A DNA stretch of 64,000 bases from Melioribacteraceae bacterium (GCA_022181065.1 BQMY01000079.1:1-64000), one strand, 5' to 3'; numbered from the stretch's first letter, positions 17,197 to 27,440 are shown. Numbers and translations are program-made. The notes: generated by a model from the sequence alone, not told the origin.

Positions 17197-18330
17197 TTAT
17201 AAAAGCAGTTCGGTAATTATTTCGTCACCTACAGCGTATCCTTTTTCATTCAGAGCCAAAATATCAGTAGATATATTGAAAAAATTAGAATATCCTTTTT
17301 TATTGATTCGATCGACAATATACTCAAAATCATTTTTATTAAAAAAATCGGTAAGCTTATTTTTGTTCAATCCGGAACTTCTGAGAGCAAGCATAACAAA
17401 TTCTTCCCGCTTCTGATTTTTGGTAAGCAATTCGCTACCGGCAATCGCAGATTGTTTTGAGCGTATTGCTTCCTCGTATATTGATAAAGCCGAATAATTC
17501 CAGAATCGCTTTCCATCCATAAATGAATGAGCGGAAGTTCCAAATCCCAGATAGTCGCCATATTCCCAATAGATTTTGTTATGGTAACACTGAAATCCCT
17601 CTTTCGCGAAATTGGAAACCTCATATTGGAGAAAGCCCGATTTGCGCAAGTAATCTATTGTAGCAGAATAAAGCTCGGCGTCAAAATCAGAGTCTTGCAG
17701 CTCCACTTTTCCATCAAGAACCATTTTGTTTAATATTGTACCTTTTTCAAGTATCAGGCTGTAAGCGGAAATGTGAGTAACAGGTAGTGAGACAGCCTTT
17801 TCGAGATTGGATAACCATTTATCAGATGTTTGTCCCGGAAGATTAAAAATCAGATCGATGCTTATATCTTCAAACCCGCTTTCGTGTGCCGCGTTTACTG
17901 TATTTATTGCTGTTTCCGCATTGTGTATTCTGGTGAGAAATTCCAGCTCATCCTTGTTAAATGACTGAATACCTATTGAAATCCTGTTAATCCCGACATT
18001 CCTGAAATCTACAAGCTTTGATTTATCCACCGTGCCGGGATTGGTTTCCATTGTTACTTCGCAATCAGCAGCAAATTCAAATTCATTTTTTACTTCATTA
18101 AGTATTTCGCCGATGTATGATGGAGTCATAAATGATGGGGTGCCGCCGCCAAAAAACACCGATTTCACGCATCTCCCACCGGAATACTTTTTCCCCTGCA
18201 GGCGTATCTCATTTTTTATAGCAACAAGATAACTATCAACCCCCTTATAATTTATAATGGAGTAAAAATCACAGTAAATACATTTGTGATCACAAAACGG
18301 AATATGTATATAAACTGAAAGGTCTTTCAA
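17197..18330 (-). CDS. hemW: Radical SAM heme chaperone HemW
   Basis: A 377-residue radical SAM protein. The [4Fe-4S] motif CxxxCxxC sits at the N-terminus (IPFCDHKCIYCDFYS), as in HemW proteins, rather than the extra-cysteine pattern of authentic coproporphyrinogen oxidase HemN. The GGGTPSF motif, the NPGTVD segment and FNLPGQT follow, then the HemN C-terminal domain. Relatives bind heme and deliver it to apoproteins in the respiratory chain. Many are misannotated as HemN. It begins 3 bases after the metalloprotease stop on the same strand, so it is probably cotranscribed with that gene. Confidence 0.9.
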   Translation of the reverse strand: MKDLSVYIHIPFCDHKCIYCDFYSIINYKGVDSYLVAIKNEIRLQGKKYSGGRCVKSVFFGGGTPSFMTPSYIGEILNEVKNEFEFAADCEVTMETNPGTVDKSKLVDFRNVGINRISIGIQSFNKDELEFLTRIHNAETAINTVNAAHESGFEDISIDLIFNLPGQTSDKWLSNLEKAVSLPVTHISAYSLILEKGTILNKMVLDGKVELQDSDFDAELYSATIDYLRKSGFLQYEVSNFAKEGFQCYHNKIYWEYGDYLGFGTSAHSFMDGKRFWNYSALSIYEEAIRSKQSAIAGSELLTKNQKREEFVMLALRSSGLNKNKLTDFFNKNDFEYIVDRINKKGYSNFFNISTDILALNEKGYAVGDEIITELLL

Positions 18331-18333
18331 GAT

Positions 18334-20142
18334 TTAATCCGAATTGTTTGTTTTTATTCTGATTATTTGTGAAGCGGAAGATGTTCTGCCTTCACTATTC
18401 TGAGCTTTGATCATGTAATAAATAACCTTTGATTCGATATCTTCTATATCATCTTTAAATTCTGTTTTAGCTGAAACGATGTGTGGAACGGTACCAACTT
18501 CGGAAAATTTATTATCCTCTTCTGTTTTTCTATAAACTATGTATTTGCTCCCCTCTTTCATTGAAGGCTCTTTGTTAGTCTGCCAGGAAAGAAGTACCTG
18601 CTCATCAATTATTGAACCTTCAAGTTCTTCGGGAGATGCCGGCGGCAGAAATTTTGTAGAATCGTTAAATTTTAGTTCAAGATTAACAACACCTTCCTCA
18701 GAAATTTCATTAATGTAAAACCCGAAAAACGATGTTCGCTGTTTTGAAATATTCGATGAAGGATTACTCCACTGTGAAAATACCATCCCCTCGGTGAAGG
18801 CATCATATTCATCCCCCATATTGTCACGTGAAAGGGTTAATTCGCCAGTAAAAGGATCGATATCATACCACATATCCCATAGCGCTTTGTTAAAGTATAT
18901 TTTAATTTCCCTGTCACTCTTTCCGTTATCTTTATCCGGACCAATCCGTGTAAAGATCGGAACATCACAACCACATAGTGATGAATTTTTAACTGTATCA
19001 GTAATATTCCATTTCCACAACCCGTCTGCGGTAAGAAGATTTACCTTTGGAGGATAATGATTTCCCGAGGAATATTTATAGACGTAGATACCTTTACCGT
19101 AATCACCATCGAGAGTATATCTGCCATTAGCTTCTCCTCCCCGCGCGATAAAGTCATATCTGTTTGTACGGGTATGATTTTCTATCAGGAAAAATCTGCT
19201 GGAATTTTCAAGATCAGGCGGATAGTTGACTTTAAGAACCTCACCTGATGAGAGGAAATCGTTAAGTAAAAAAGTGGATGTATCACTATTTACAACTGTT
19301 GGAGTAATATAACCCAACGCGATTTTTTCCCACGCGTTAAGAGCGAATGTACTGCCACCCATGATCCCGCCGATAGCGGAATGCCCTGATTTGAAGAGAA
19401 AGTGTGCGTATTCATGTGAAATTATTTCTATTAACGCCAATTTACTTTTCAAGCCGGCTCTCACTGTTAAACCGGATACATCATTATTAACAATCGGCTT
19501 GCTGATAATACTCACTCCATCGCCTGAAACCACCTCGTATTCTTTGGTTCCAAGTAAAGCAATTGCCGAAAACTCTTCCCCGGAACCTCGGGTGAACCAT
19601 TTAGCGTCGGGGTCTCTGTAGATCATAATGATCATATCGGCGATACCATCAGCCACAGATTCAAATCTTTTCTCGCGATAATTATAAGACCAGTTATCAT
19701 ACTTTTTAAAATCGATTTGATTTTTGATTTTTTCCAAAACTTCACGGTTGGTTTCCCCAAAATTTCTGCGGGTTTCCGCATAATAAGCCGCAGGTCTCAG
19801 CGTAACCGTTTCAGGGTAAATATCTCCGGTAAAAACAAACTTTCCATGCGACATATTGAACCAGTAGTCGGTGAGAGAGTATGGAGTAATTCCATCAGAA
19901 GTGTCATTATCAAACAAATCACTAGCATAGGAGGGGAGTTCACCAACGTTCCAAATGCCGGATGCGTCCTTTTTATCATCATCATCATCAAACGTGACAA
20001 AAACAACGAGAGCGTGCAGAGGTTTTCCCCCTTCTGTTATCGCGGGCTTTGAAGACCCTCCTGTATATTTCCCGATTTGCGCGTTTGTGGATGATATCGA
20101 AACTAGCAAGACAAGAATGAATGCGGTTTTAGAGAAATTCAT
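18334..20142 (-). CDS. Secreted M6-like zinc metalloprotease with a C-terminal FN3-like domain
   Basis: A 602-residue protein with a signal peptide ending near STNAQ. After an acidic run of five Asp residues (52-56) the M6/immune-inhibitor-A-like catalytic region contains LTDYWFNMSHG (about 90-100) and the zinc motif H243-E-Y-A-H247, followed by SGHSAIGGIMGG. The third ligand may come from that last segment. A fibronectin-III-like domain fills about 495-600 (PPASPEELEGS onward). It lacks the NYPNPFNP-type T9SS sorting module seen on other exported proteins here, so it may be periplasmic or use another route. The catalytic assignment is good; the substrate is unknown. Confidence 0.8.
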   Translation of the reverse strand: MNFSKTAFILVLLVSISSTNAQIGKYTGGSSKPAITEGGKPLHALVVFVTFDDDDDKKDASGIWNVGELPSYASDLFDNDTSDGITPYSLTDYWFNMSHGKFVFTGDIYPETVTLRPAAYYAETRRNFGETNREVLEKIKNQIDFKKYDNWSYNYREKRFESVADGIADMIIMIYRDPDAKWFTRGSGEEFSAIALLGTKEYEVVSGDGVSIISKPIVNNDVSGLTVRAGLKSKLALIEIISHEYAHFLFKSGHSAIGGIMGGSTFALNAWEKIALGYITPTVVNSDTSTFLLNDFLSSGEVLKVNYPPDLENSSRFFLIENHTRTNRYDFIARGGEANGRYTLDGDYGKGIYVYKYSSGNHYPPKVNLLTADGLWKWNITDTVKNSSLCGCDVPIFTRIGPDKDNGKSDREIKIYFNKALWDMWYDIDPFTGELTLSRDNMGDEYDAFTEGMVFSQWSNPSSNISKQRTSFFGFYINEISEEGVVNLELKFNDSTKFLPPASPEELEGSIIDEQVLLSWQTNKEPSMKEGSKYIVYRKTEEDNKFSEVGTVPHIVSAKTEFKDDIEDIESKVIYYMIKAQNSEGRTSSASQIIRIKTNNSD

Positions 20143-20228
20143 TTATAATGTTCCCGAATACTGTTTTTCAAGCCTGTAAGATAATACAATTAAGAAAGAA
20201 AAATTAGTCGGGAAAAGAGGAGGAGTAG

Positions 20229-20266
20229 AAAAAACCGAAAGTAATCAAACTACTACTTCCGGTTTT
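20229..20266 (-). terminator. Terminator overlapping the end of the histidine kinase gene
   Basis: AAAACCGAAAGTA (20231-20243) pairs with TACTTCCGGTTTT (20254-20266) with one mismatch, and the minus strand continues with TTTTTTC. The stop codon of the kinase gene (20245-20247) lies in the loop. This ends the two-component operon transcript very tightly. Confidence 0.65.
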
Positions 20267-21747
20267 GGTACCTGGACATAATTGGGTATTATAAACTTAA
20301 ACTCGGTTCCCTTGTTATAAGTACTTTCTACATCGATATTGATTCCGTGTACCTCGAGTATCTTTTTCACTATCGCCAACCCCAGCCCGAGGCCGTCAAT
20401 TTTATTTTTGTTTTTATCAGTTCTGCGGTAACGATTAAAAACGTGGGGTAATTCATCCTCGGGAATTCCTCTTCCGCTATCTACAACTTTTACGATAATC
20501 CCTTCACCTGATTGTTTGAGTCGGAGTACCACAGAACCACCATTATCGGTAAATTTAAATGCATTATCGAGCAGGTTTTGCACAACGCGTTCAATCATGG
20601 CAATATCCGCATACACAAGTTTTAGTTCTGCTGGTGAATCAATTGTGAATGAAATACCGTTTTTATCTGCAAGAACTTTGTTTTTCTGGTAAATATCCTG
20701 TACGAGTTCATAAAGTTGAAATGGTTCAGGTACAGGTTTTTTCTCTTTCGCCTCAAGTTTTGAGAGTTCAAATAGTTCGGCGACAAGATTATTAAGACGG
20801 TCAGTTGAACCGAGAATTGTCTCAAGATATTTTTTCTTTTCCTCCTCCGAGATGTTATCAAACTTGAGCATTATCGTCTCAACGTATCCTTTAATTGCGG
20901 CGAGAGGTGTTCGCAAATCGTGCGATACATTCGCCACAAGATCTCTCCTGAGGTTATCCATAGTTTTGATTTGTTCCATGTTTTCCACTATGGTATCAGC
21001 CATGCTGTTGAAGGTTTCCGAAAATTCTTTCAGCTCGCCCGAATTCTTGAATTTAATCCTCGCGTCGTAACGACCATCACGGAATTCTCTGATAGTCGCT
21101 GCGATTTTTCTGAGATTTTTAGTAATAAACCCAACCGCTAAAATCGTTATAAGTGTTGAAGCGATAAGTGTTATGGAAGTTGATCTCACAGCCAGCCGAA
21201 GCATATAACTACCAAATACAAACTGAGTGGCGTTTATAAATTCTTCTCCTTCCATCACAATGTAAAGATATCCCGCCAATTCACCATTCTCTTTTACTTC
21301 CGCGGCGGAAAAGGTTTTATGAGCAACAGGGTCTTTGGGATCATTCCCCATCACAAATTTTTCTCCTTTTTCAGAGATAAACTTCTTTACCGGTTCCAGA
21401 TCAACCTTGTTCAGTTTGATTTTTTTATTCGGCGCAAAGTATTCAACAATTTGTCCGGAGGTATCAAGAAAATAGACCTCCAGACTCGGATTTATTATCA
21501 TTATATCATGGAACAGTTTTTTAAGGCTCTCCTCTTTAAGATCACCATCTTCAAAAAAACTTGCTTCTTTTACAATATTCGGCGCAATTTGAGAACCAAG
21601 CTTCTGCATTGTTTCCTGGTAATACATCTCGGCGGTCCAGACCGCTATGAACAAATAGACAGAAGAGAGAAGAAGCAAAATGGAAAAGAAGGTTATGCTG
21701 ATCTTCCACGTTATCGTACTAAAAAAATTCTTAAATATATTTTTCAT
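20245..21747 (-). CDS. Sensor histidine kinase of an OmpR-type two-component system
   Basis: A 500-residue membrane kinase. Two membrane segments (about 15-37 and 190-208) flank a periplasmic sensor of roughly 150 residues of unrecognised type. A HAMP linker follows (about 210-262), then the dimerisation domain with phosphoacceptor H276 in VSHDLRTPLAA. The ATPase domain has the N box NLLDNAFKFTDNG, the G1 box DSGRGIPEDE, the F box PHVFNRYRR and the G2 box GLGLGLAIVKK. It is therefore complete and of the PhoR/ResE-like class. It starts 3 bases after the stop of its response regulator and is ended by a hairpin overlapping its stop. The stimulus is unknown. Confidence 0.93.
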   Translation of the reverse strand: MKNIFKNFFSTITWKISITFFSILLLLSSVYLFIAVWTAEMYYQETMQKLGSQIAPNIVKEASFFEDGDLKEESLKKLFHDIMIINPSLEVYFLDTSGQIVEYFAPNKKIKLNKVDLEPVKKFISEKGEKFVMGNDPKDPVAHKTFSAAEVKENGELAGYLYIVMEGEEFINATQFVFGSYMLRLAVRSTSITLIASTLITILAVGFITKNLRKIAATIREFRDGRYDARIKFKNSGELKEFSETFNSMADTIVENMEQIKTMDNLRRDLVANVSHDLRTPLAAIKGYVETIMLKFDNISEEEKKKYLETILGSTDRLNNLVAELFELSKLEAKEKKPVPEPFQLYELVQDIYQKNKVLADKNGISFTIDSPAELKLVYADIAMIERVVQNLLDNAFKFTDNGGSVVLRLKQSGEGIIVKVVDSGRGIPEDELPHVFNRYRRTDKNKNKIDGLGLGLAIVKKILEVHGINIDVESTYNKGTEFKFIIPNYVQVPKPEVVV

Positions 21748-21750
21748 ATC

Positions 21751-22449
21751 TTAATCCAGATTATCGTTAAACCAGTATCCCACACCCCAGGAAGTTCTTA
21801 TATACCTCGGATTGGAAATGTCGGTCTCAATTTTGGAGCGAAGTCGGTTAATGTGCGAGTTAACAGTATGTTCATAGCCGGAGTATTGATATCCCCAGAC
21901 AGTGTTCAACAGTTCCTCCCTTGTGTAGGTTCTGCCGGGATGGGATGCCATAAGATTAAGGAGATCAAATTCTTTCTGAGTAAGCTCAATCCTTTCACCG
22001 TTAAATATTACTTTTCTTTTATTTACATCAATTTCAAGATCGCCTGCTTTAATAATTTTGTTTTGCTGCTCAGATTTCCCCATCGCGTCAACTCGTCTGA
22101 ATATTGCCTTTACACGAGCGATAAATTCTCTCACACTAAAAGGTTTGGTAAGATAATCGTCAGCCCCCATTTCGAGACCCAAAACTTTGTCAAATTCTTC
22201 CGATTTTGACGTGAGCATCAGAACAGGAGTATAAATTTCTTCTTTTCTTATCTCTTTACAAATATCAAGACCATCCATTCCGGGGAGCATTATATCAAGA
22301 ACGATCAGATCGAAGTCATTCGCCAGAGCCTGCTCTAACCCAATTTTCCCGTTTGAAATTTTTGTTACCTCGCAATCAAGATCTTTAAGATGAATATCGA
22401 GCAGTTCAAGGATTGAAGTGTCATCCTCTATAACCAAAACTTTTCGCAT
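21751..22449 (-). CDS. OmpR/PhoB-family response regulator
   Basis: A 232-residue transcription factor. The receiver domain (1-120) has the acidic pair E8-D9-D10, the phosphorylation site D52 in VLDIMLPGMDG, the conserved Thr/Ser strand (MLTSK) and the Lys of LTKPFS. The C-terminal winged helix (about 130-230) shows ELTQKEFDLLNLM and the recognition-helix region VNSHINRLRSKIE. It is cotranscribed with the histidine kinase, 3 bases downstream. A direct repeat ATTTATCAC with an 11-base period lies 35-55 bases upstream of the start codon, matching how OmpR-family dimers bind, so autoregulation is likely. Confidence 0.94.
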   Translation of the reverse strand: MRKVLVIEDDTSILELLDIHLKDLDCEVTKISNGKIGLEQALANDFDLIVLDIMLPGMDGLDICKEIRKEEIYTPVLMLTSKSEEFDKVLGLEMGADDYLTKPFSVREFIARVKAIFRRVDAMGKSEQQNKIIKAGDLEIDVNKRKVIFNGERIELTQKEFDLLNLMASHPGRTYTREELLNTVWGYQYSGYEHTVNSHINRLRSKIETDISNPRYIRTSWGVGYWFNDNLD

Positions 22450-22483
22450 TGTTTTCCCATTTTTATTGGAAAATATAATTTTT

Positions 22484-22503
22484 ATTTATCACAAATTTAT
22501 CAC
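22484..22503. promoter_or_regulatory. Direct repeat upstream of the response regulator gene
   Basis: Two perfect copies of ATTTATCAC (22484-22492 and 22495-22503) are separated by AA, giving an 11-base period. On the coding strand the motif reads GTGATAAAT. Tandem sites with 10-11-base spacing are the usual target of OmpR/PhoB-family regulators, and this one sits just upstream of such a gene. Confidence 0.55.
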
Positions 22504-22733
22504 GAATAACACATAATGAGATCACATTTCGATAAGCATATTTTACAAGTGATTCTGTTTACATACAAAATCTTGCTAAATTTCATAATGAATCTATATT
22601 TATTTCCGCTCATCCAATATTAATATAGCCTTTCTTTATAAAATCCCATATATTTTAAAAAAATCACTGTTGCGCCAGATTGCACCATGTTAATGAGTTA
22701 AAAATACCCGGTTATTCGCTTAGAGGTCACCCA

Positions 22734-25700
22734 ATGTATCGTATGTTAACGGCAGCTTTGATCTTGCTCATCTTTTCCACTAACACTTACCCTTACAACA
22801 CCACGTCAGGATACGAAAAAATCGTTAAAATTGCCGCTTTTGATTATTATCCCGCAATATTCAAGGATAGTGATGGAACCATCAAGGGAATGTGGGTTGA
22901 CCTCCTCAATATCATCGCTGAAGAAGAAAAATGGAAACTCGAATTTGTGTATGGTTCGTGGAATGATGGACTTGATCGCATTAAGACCGGAGAAGTAGAT
23001 GTTGTCACAAGTGCTGCCCGAACTCCCGATCGCGAAAAATACATGGATTTCTGTGATAATTTTTTGTTAACGGTTTGGACTGAAGTATATGTTGCTGAAG
23101 GTTCGGAAATATCTGACATTCTTGATCTTGAAGGGACCAAAATCGGACTTATGCATGGTGACTATAATGCATTAGCTCTTGTAGAAATGTGCAATAGCTT
23201 CAGAGTAAATTTCGATACTCTCTATTTTGAAAATTACTTTGAACTTTTCGAAGCTATCAACAAAGGTGTGGTTGATGCCGGATCAGTAAATAATATGTTT
23301 GGATCGCCAATGGCGAGTCAATATAATTTACATGCAACTTCAATATTGCTAAATCCTTTTGATATATTTTTCACTGTTGGTAAAGATAAAAACAAAGATA
23401 TTCTTTCTACCCTGGATGCCTATTTATATTTGTGGAAAACAACAGAAAGAGATGAATTTCACGAAATTTTGGACAAATGGGCATATTCTAATGTCAATAT
23501 TGTAGAAGAGACACCGCAGTGGGTCATAACTGTGTTGATGTTGTTTTTTGGCTTGATCGTTGTTTCCATAGTTTTTGTAATACTGTTAAACATGAAGGTG
23601 AAAGAGGCAACAAGAAAATTAAGAGAAAGTGAAGAACGGTTTAACCTCGCTATGAATGCCACCAATGACGGTCTGTTCGATTGGGATTTAAAGAAAAATA
23701 CAATTATCTACTCTCCCCGCTGGAAATCTATGCTCGGATATGAGGATTATGAGGTTAAAAATGAATTTTCGGAATGGGAGCGTCTTACTGAAAAAAAAGA
23801 TGTTGAAGAATCCTGGCGGAGGCTGAAAGATCACATAGAGGGAAAAACCGACCGTTTCGAAATGGAATTTAAAATGCGGCACAAAGATGGTCACTGGGTC
23901 GATGTACTTGCGCGTGCAAATGCGTTAAAAGATAAAAAGGGGGAAGCGGTCAGGGTTGTCGGCACTCACGTTGATATAAGCCGGCAAAAAATTATTGAAA
24001 AAGAACTTGCCGAAAGCCTTGATAGTCTGGTACAGGCTCAAAAAATTGCGGGGATTGGTAATTTCTCCTTCGACCCCCAAAATAGAAAATTCTTTCTCTC
24101 AAAAGAAATCGAAGTTATTTTTGAGTGGGGAGAAGGAAATAAACCTAAAACATTTACTGATCTTTTTTACTACTTCGAAAATGAAGACAAATTTCAGATT
24201 GAATATCTTTATCAAAACGCGGTTTCATATGGTGAACAATTTGATGTCAAGCTAAAAACGCAGCCGGGTAAATCCCGATTTAAATGGATACACATTAAAT
24301 GCAAAACAATTCAATGTAACCAATCTGACAATTTCAGAATTCAGGGAACAATCCAGGATATAACCAGGGAACGCCTTGCGGAAATAGCGCTAATTGAAAG
24401 TGAAGAAAATTACAGAAATTTATACAACAATATCCCCCTTGGTGTTTTCCGTTCAACTATTGATGGCAGATTAATTTCGGCCAATCAAATTATGGTTGAA
24501 ATGTATGGTTACAAAGATAAAAACGAATTTCTTAATCGGGCTGCTCAAGATTTTTACAGCGATAATAGCGCAAGAGCACAAATAATTGATGTACTTAAAA
24601 AAGATGGATATATCAATAATCATATCACAAACGAAAAGAGGAAAGATGGCTCGCAAATTTGGGTGAAATCAAACTACAGACTTAGCGAGATCAGCGAAGG
24701 TGTACCTGTTTACATAGACGGTGTTGTTGAAGATATCACAAAACAGAAACAACAGGAAGACTCAATCATACAAAATGAGCAAAAGTACAGGAATCTTTAT
24801 AACAGAACTCCTGTAATGCTCCATTCCATAAATGCTTCCGGACGCCTGGTGAGTGTTAGTGATTACTGGCTCAATGTGATGGGTTACTCCAGAGATGAAG
24901 TGATTGGCAGACTGGTCAACGATTTTTCCGCGCCCGAGGAAAGAGAATCAATGGATAACAAACTTATATCCTATTTTCCGGATGGAGGTGAAATATTTGA
25001 TCTGGAATCAAAAATGATTAGAAAGAATGGCACTCTGCTTCATGTATCAATCTCTGCCATTACTGAAAAAGATGAAAGTGGTTCCGCAATTCGCGCTCTT
25101 TTTGTAATGACAGATATCACTGAAAGAAAAAAAGCTGAGGTCGCGTTAAAAGAGCGTGAAGAACTTTTCAGGCATTCTTTTGATCATGCCGCAACAGGAA
25201 TGTGTCTCGTTTCGCCTGAAGGTAAATTCGTCAGGATTAACAAAAATATAGAAAGAATGTTGGGTTATACCGAAGAAGAACTTATTGGCAGGCATTTTAA
25301 CGAAATAACCTTTAATGATGATATCGAATTAAGCAAAATCAAAATGATGGCAGTTTATAGTGGTGAAACCACATCGGTGACCCTCGAAAAACGATATCTA
25401 ACCAAAAATAAAGAGGTATTGTGGGCATATGTATCACTTTCATTATTAAGGGATAATGAGAATAAACCTCTTGTTTTTATAGTTCACATCCTCGATGTAA
25501 CCGATCGTAAAAATAGTGAAATTGAGTTGAGACGTTCTGTTGACGCACTCAAACAGGCGGAAAATATTTCAAATCTGGGTTATGTTGAATTAAACTGGAA
25601 AACGAAGGATGCTTATTGGTCCGAAGGAATGTATAAACTTCTACAGGCGGATAAATATGAAAAACCTGCTTTTGCCGATGGTCTAAAATTTATCCATCCC

Positions 25701-27371
25701 GATGAACTCATTGAAGTGATGAACAAATTAAATGATGCCCTTAAGGGAGATGATCAATATAGTGCTCAATTCAGAGTAGTGAAACAGAACGGTGAGGTAT
25801 TTTATGCTAATCTGGTTGCGCGAATTTTTTATGACGAAAACAAAGAGCCGGATTTTATTCAGGCAGTTCTTCAGGATATTACTGACAAAGTATTAGCTGA
25901 CAGGGAATTGTTGAATAATCAGAAACTTCTCGATTCAATAATTGAAAACATGCCTGTAATGATTACACGTTATGATTCTAAAGAGCAATTACTGGCTATC
26001 AATGCCGAAATGATACGTTTAACCGGTTATACACCCGAAGAAGCAGCAGCACCCGATTTTCTTGAAAGGGTCTATCCCGATAAAGCAATCAGGGAAGCCG
26101 CGATTGAATACATGAATAAGGCAACTATTGAGTGGAAAACCTTTCCTGTAACCGCAAAAAACGGGGAGATAATTCTCAGCGAATGGTCTAATATCATATT
26201 AAAAGATGGCATTCAGGTTGGGATAGGTATTGATATCAGGGAAAGGAAAAACGCGGAAAAGGCGATAATTGAGAATCAACGTCTAAGCGCGATTGGTGAG
26301 ATGGCTTCAGCGGTAGCACACGATTTTAACAACGCGCTTCAATCCATCTTTGGCAACATTGAACTTGCGTTATTTAAGCCTGATATACCAAAATCAGTAA
26401 GGAAATATCTTGAAACCATCAGAAATTCCGCCGATGACGCCTCAGCAAGAGTTAAACTTTTACAGCGTTTCGGAGGAAAAACACGATCCTCAAGTGAATT
26501 CGCTCAGGTGAACCTCAACAGTGTAGCTCAAGATGTGATTGTTCAATCACGCCCTTTATGGAAAAATATTTCAGAGATAGAAGGAAGACACATCAAAATT
26601 AAATCGGACCTGGGCAATGTCAGTCAAATAGCAGGGAACGAGAGTGAATTACGAGCTGTTTTGTACAATACTGTTAAAAACTCCATTGAATCGATAAAAC
26701 ATGATGGTGAAGTAAAGATCTATACCCGTATGAATGGTAACAATGTTGAGGTTTTGGTTGAAGATAATGGTTCCGGGATGGACGAAAATGTAAAAGCCAG
26801 AATATTCCAGCCATTTTTCAGCACTAAGGGATTTGAAATGGGTCGGGGTTTAGGGATGAGCGGAGCCTATAGCATCATCAATGAACATAAAGGAACTCTG
26901 GCGGTTGAGTTCTCCGAACCAGGGAAGGGTACCACAATCAAGATCAGTCTGCCCGCGATTGAGAAAAAAAGTGATTCAGACGGCACAATTAAAAAAGATT
27001 CCGAAATAAAATCTGTCAAAGTGCTCTGGATTGATGATGAACCTCTAATACGAGGCGTTGCCGGTGAAATGCTCGAAACCCTCGGTCACACAGGCAAAAT
27101 TGTTGAATCGGGTGAAGAAGCATTAAAAATACTTGAACAGGAAAAATTTGACCTGATCGTTACCGACCTTGGAATGCCCGGCATGAACGGATGGGAACTC
27201 GTATCCGAGATTAGAGGTCGTTATGGCGAAAAACCCGGGATCGGTGTCCTTACAGGATGGGGAACACAAATAGAACAAACAAAACTGGAACAAAATAAAA
27301 TTCAATCTGTACTGGGTAAACCGTTCAAAATAAATCAGTTAAAAGATTTTCTCGCAGAAATCATTAGGTAA
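22734..27371 (+). CDS. Hybrid sensor histidine kinase with periplasmic solute-binding domain and about seven PAS domains
   Basis: I start at the ATG at 22734, with AGAGG eight bases upstream and a signal peptide directly after it; an in-frame TTG at 22680 is less likely. The product is 1545 residues. Order of domains: signal peptide; an SBP_bac_3-type amino-acid-binding-like domain (about 29-250); one membrane helix (about 262-284); seven PAS/PAC repeats (about 298-1178); a dimerisation helix with the phosphoacceptor His in AVAHDFNNALQ (near 1195); a HATPase domain with EDNGSGMDENV and GRGLGMSGAY; and a receiver domain with Asp in VTDLGMPGMNG (near 1477). Phosphate may pass from His to the attached receiver and then to an unlinked phosphotransfer protein. 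No DNA-binding output is present. The ligand is probably a small metabolite bound in the periplasm. Confidence 0.92.
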   Translation: MYRMLTAALILLIFSTNTYPYNTTSGYEKIVKIAAFDYYPAIFKDSDGTIKGMWVDLLNIIAEEEKWKLEFVYGSWNDGLDRIKTGEVDVVTSAARTPDREKYMDFCDNFLLTVWTEVYVAEGSEISDILDLEGTKIGLMHGDYNALALVEMCNSFRVNFDTLYFENYFELFEAINKGVVDAGSVNNMFGSPMASQYNLHATSILLNPFDIFFTVGKDKNKDILSTLDAYLYLWKTTERDEFHEILDKWAYSNVNIVEETPQWVITVLMLFFGLIVVSIVFVILLNMKVKEATRKLRESEERFNLAMNATNDGLFDWDLKKNTIIYSPRWKSMLGYEDYEVKNEFSEWERLTEKKDVEESWRRLKDHIEGKTDRFEMEFKMRHKDGHWVDVLARANALKDKKGEAVRVVGTHVDISRQKIIEKELAESLDSLVQAQKIAGIGNFSFDPQNRKFFLSKEIEVIFEWGEGNKPKTFTDLFYYFENEDKFQIEYLYQNAVSYGEQFDVKLKTQPGKSRFKWIHIKCKTIQCNQSDNFRIQGTIQDITRERLAEIALIESEENYRNLYNNIPLGVFRSTIDGRLISANQIMVEMYGYKDKNEFLNRAAQDFYSDNSARAQIIDVLKKDGYINNHITNEKRKDGSQIWVKSNYRLSEISEGVPVYIDGVVEDITKQKQQEDSIIQNEQKYRNLYNRTPVMLHSINASGRLVSVSDYWLNVMGYSRDEVIGRLVNDFSAPEERESMDNKLISYFPDGGEIFDLESKMIRKNGTLLHVSISAITEKDESGSAIRALFVMTDITERKKAEVALKEREELFRHSFDHAATGMCLVSPEGKFVRINKNIERMLGYTEEELIGRHFNEITFNDDIELSKIKMMAVYSGETTSVTLEKRYLTKNKEVLWAYVSLSLLRDNENKPLVFIVHILDVTDRKNSEIELRRSVDALKQAENISNLGYVELNWKTKDAYWSEGMYKLLQADKYEKPAFADGLKFIHPDELIEVMNKLNDALKGDDQYSAQFRVVKQNGEVFYANLVARIFYDENKEPDFIQAVLQDITDKVLADRELLNNQKLLDSIIENMPVMITRYDSKEQLLAINAEMIRLTGYTPEEAAAPDFLERVYPDKAIREAAIEYMNKATIEWKTFPVTAKNGEIILSEWSNIILKDGIQVGIGIDIRERKNAEKAIIENQRLSAIGEMASAVAHDFNNALQSIFGNIELALFKPDIPKSVRKYLETIRNSADDASARVKLLQRFGGKTRSSSEFAQVNLNSVAQDVIVQSRPLWKNISEIEGRHIKIKSDLGNVSQIAGNESELRAVLYNTVKNSIESIKHDGEVKIYTRMNGNNVEVLVEDNGSGMDENVKARIFQPFFSTKGFEMGRGLGMSGAYSIINEHKGTLAVEFSEPGKGTTIKISLPAIEKKSDSDGTIKKDSEIKSVKVLWIDDEPLIRGVAGEMLETLGHTGKIVESGEEALKILEQEKFDLIVTDLGMPGMNGWELVSEIRGRYGEKPGIGVLTGWGTQIEQTKLEQNKIQSVLGKPFKINQLKDFLAEIIR

Positions 27372-27440
27372 TTATATTCTCAGAGCTGCCGGTTATTTTA
27401 ACTTTTCAAATTTTCCCACTTAATTTATTATCTTGCGTGC

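Noticed and set aside
21319-22209. A 296-codon plus-strand frame
   Set aside because: It is antisense to the histidine kinase and response regulator, both of which have complete domain motifs.
22680-22733. An 18-residue extension of the hybrid kinase starting at TTG
   Set aside because: The ATG at 22734 has a good ribosome-binding site and a standard signal peptide.
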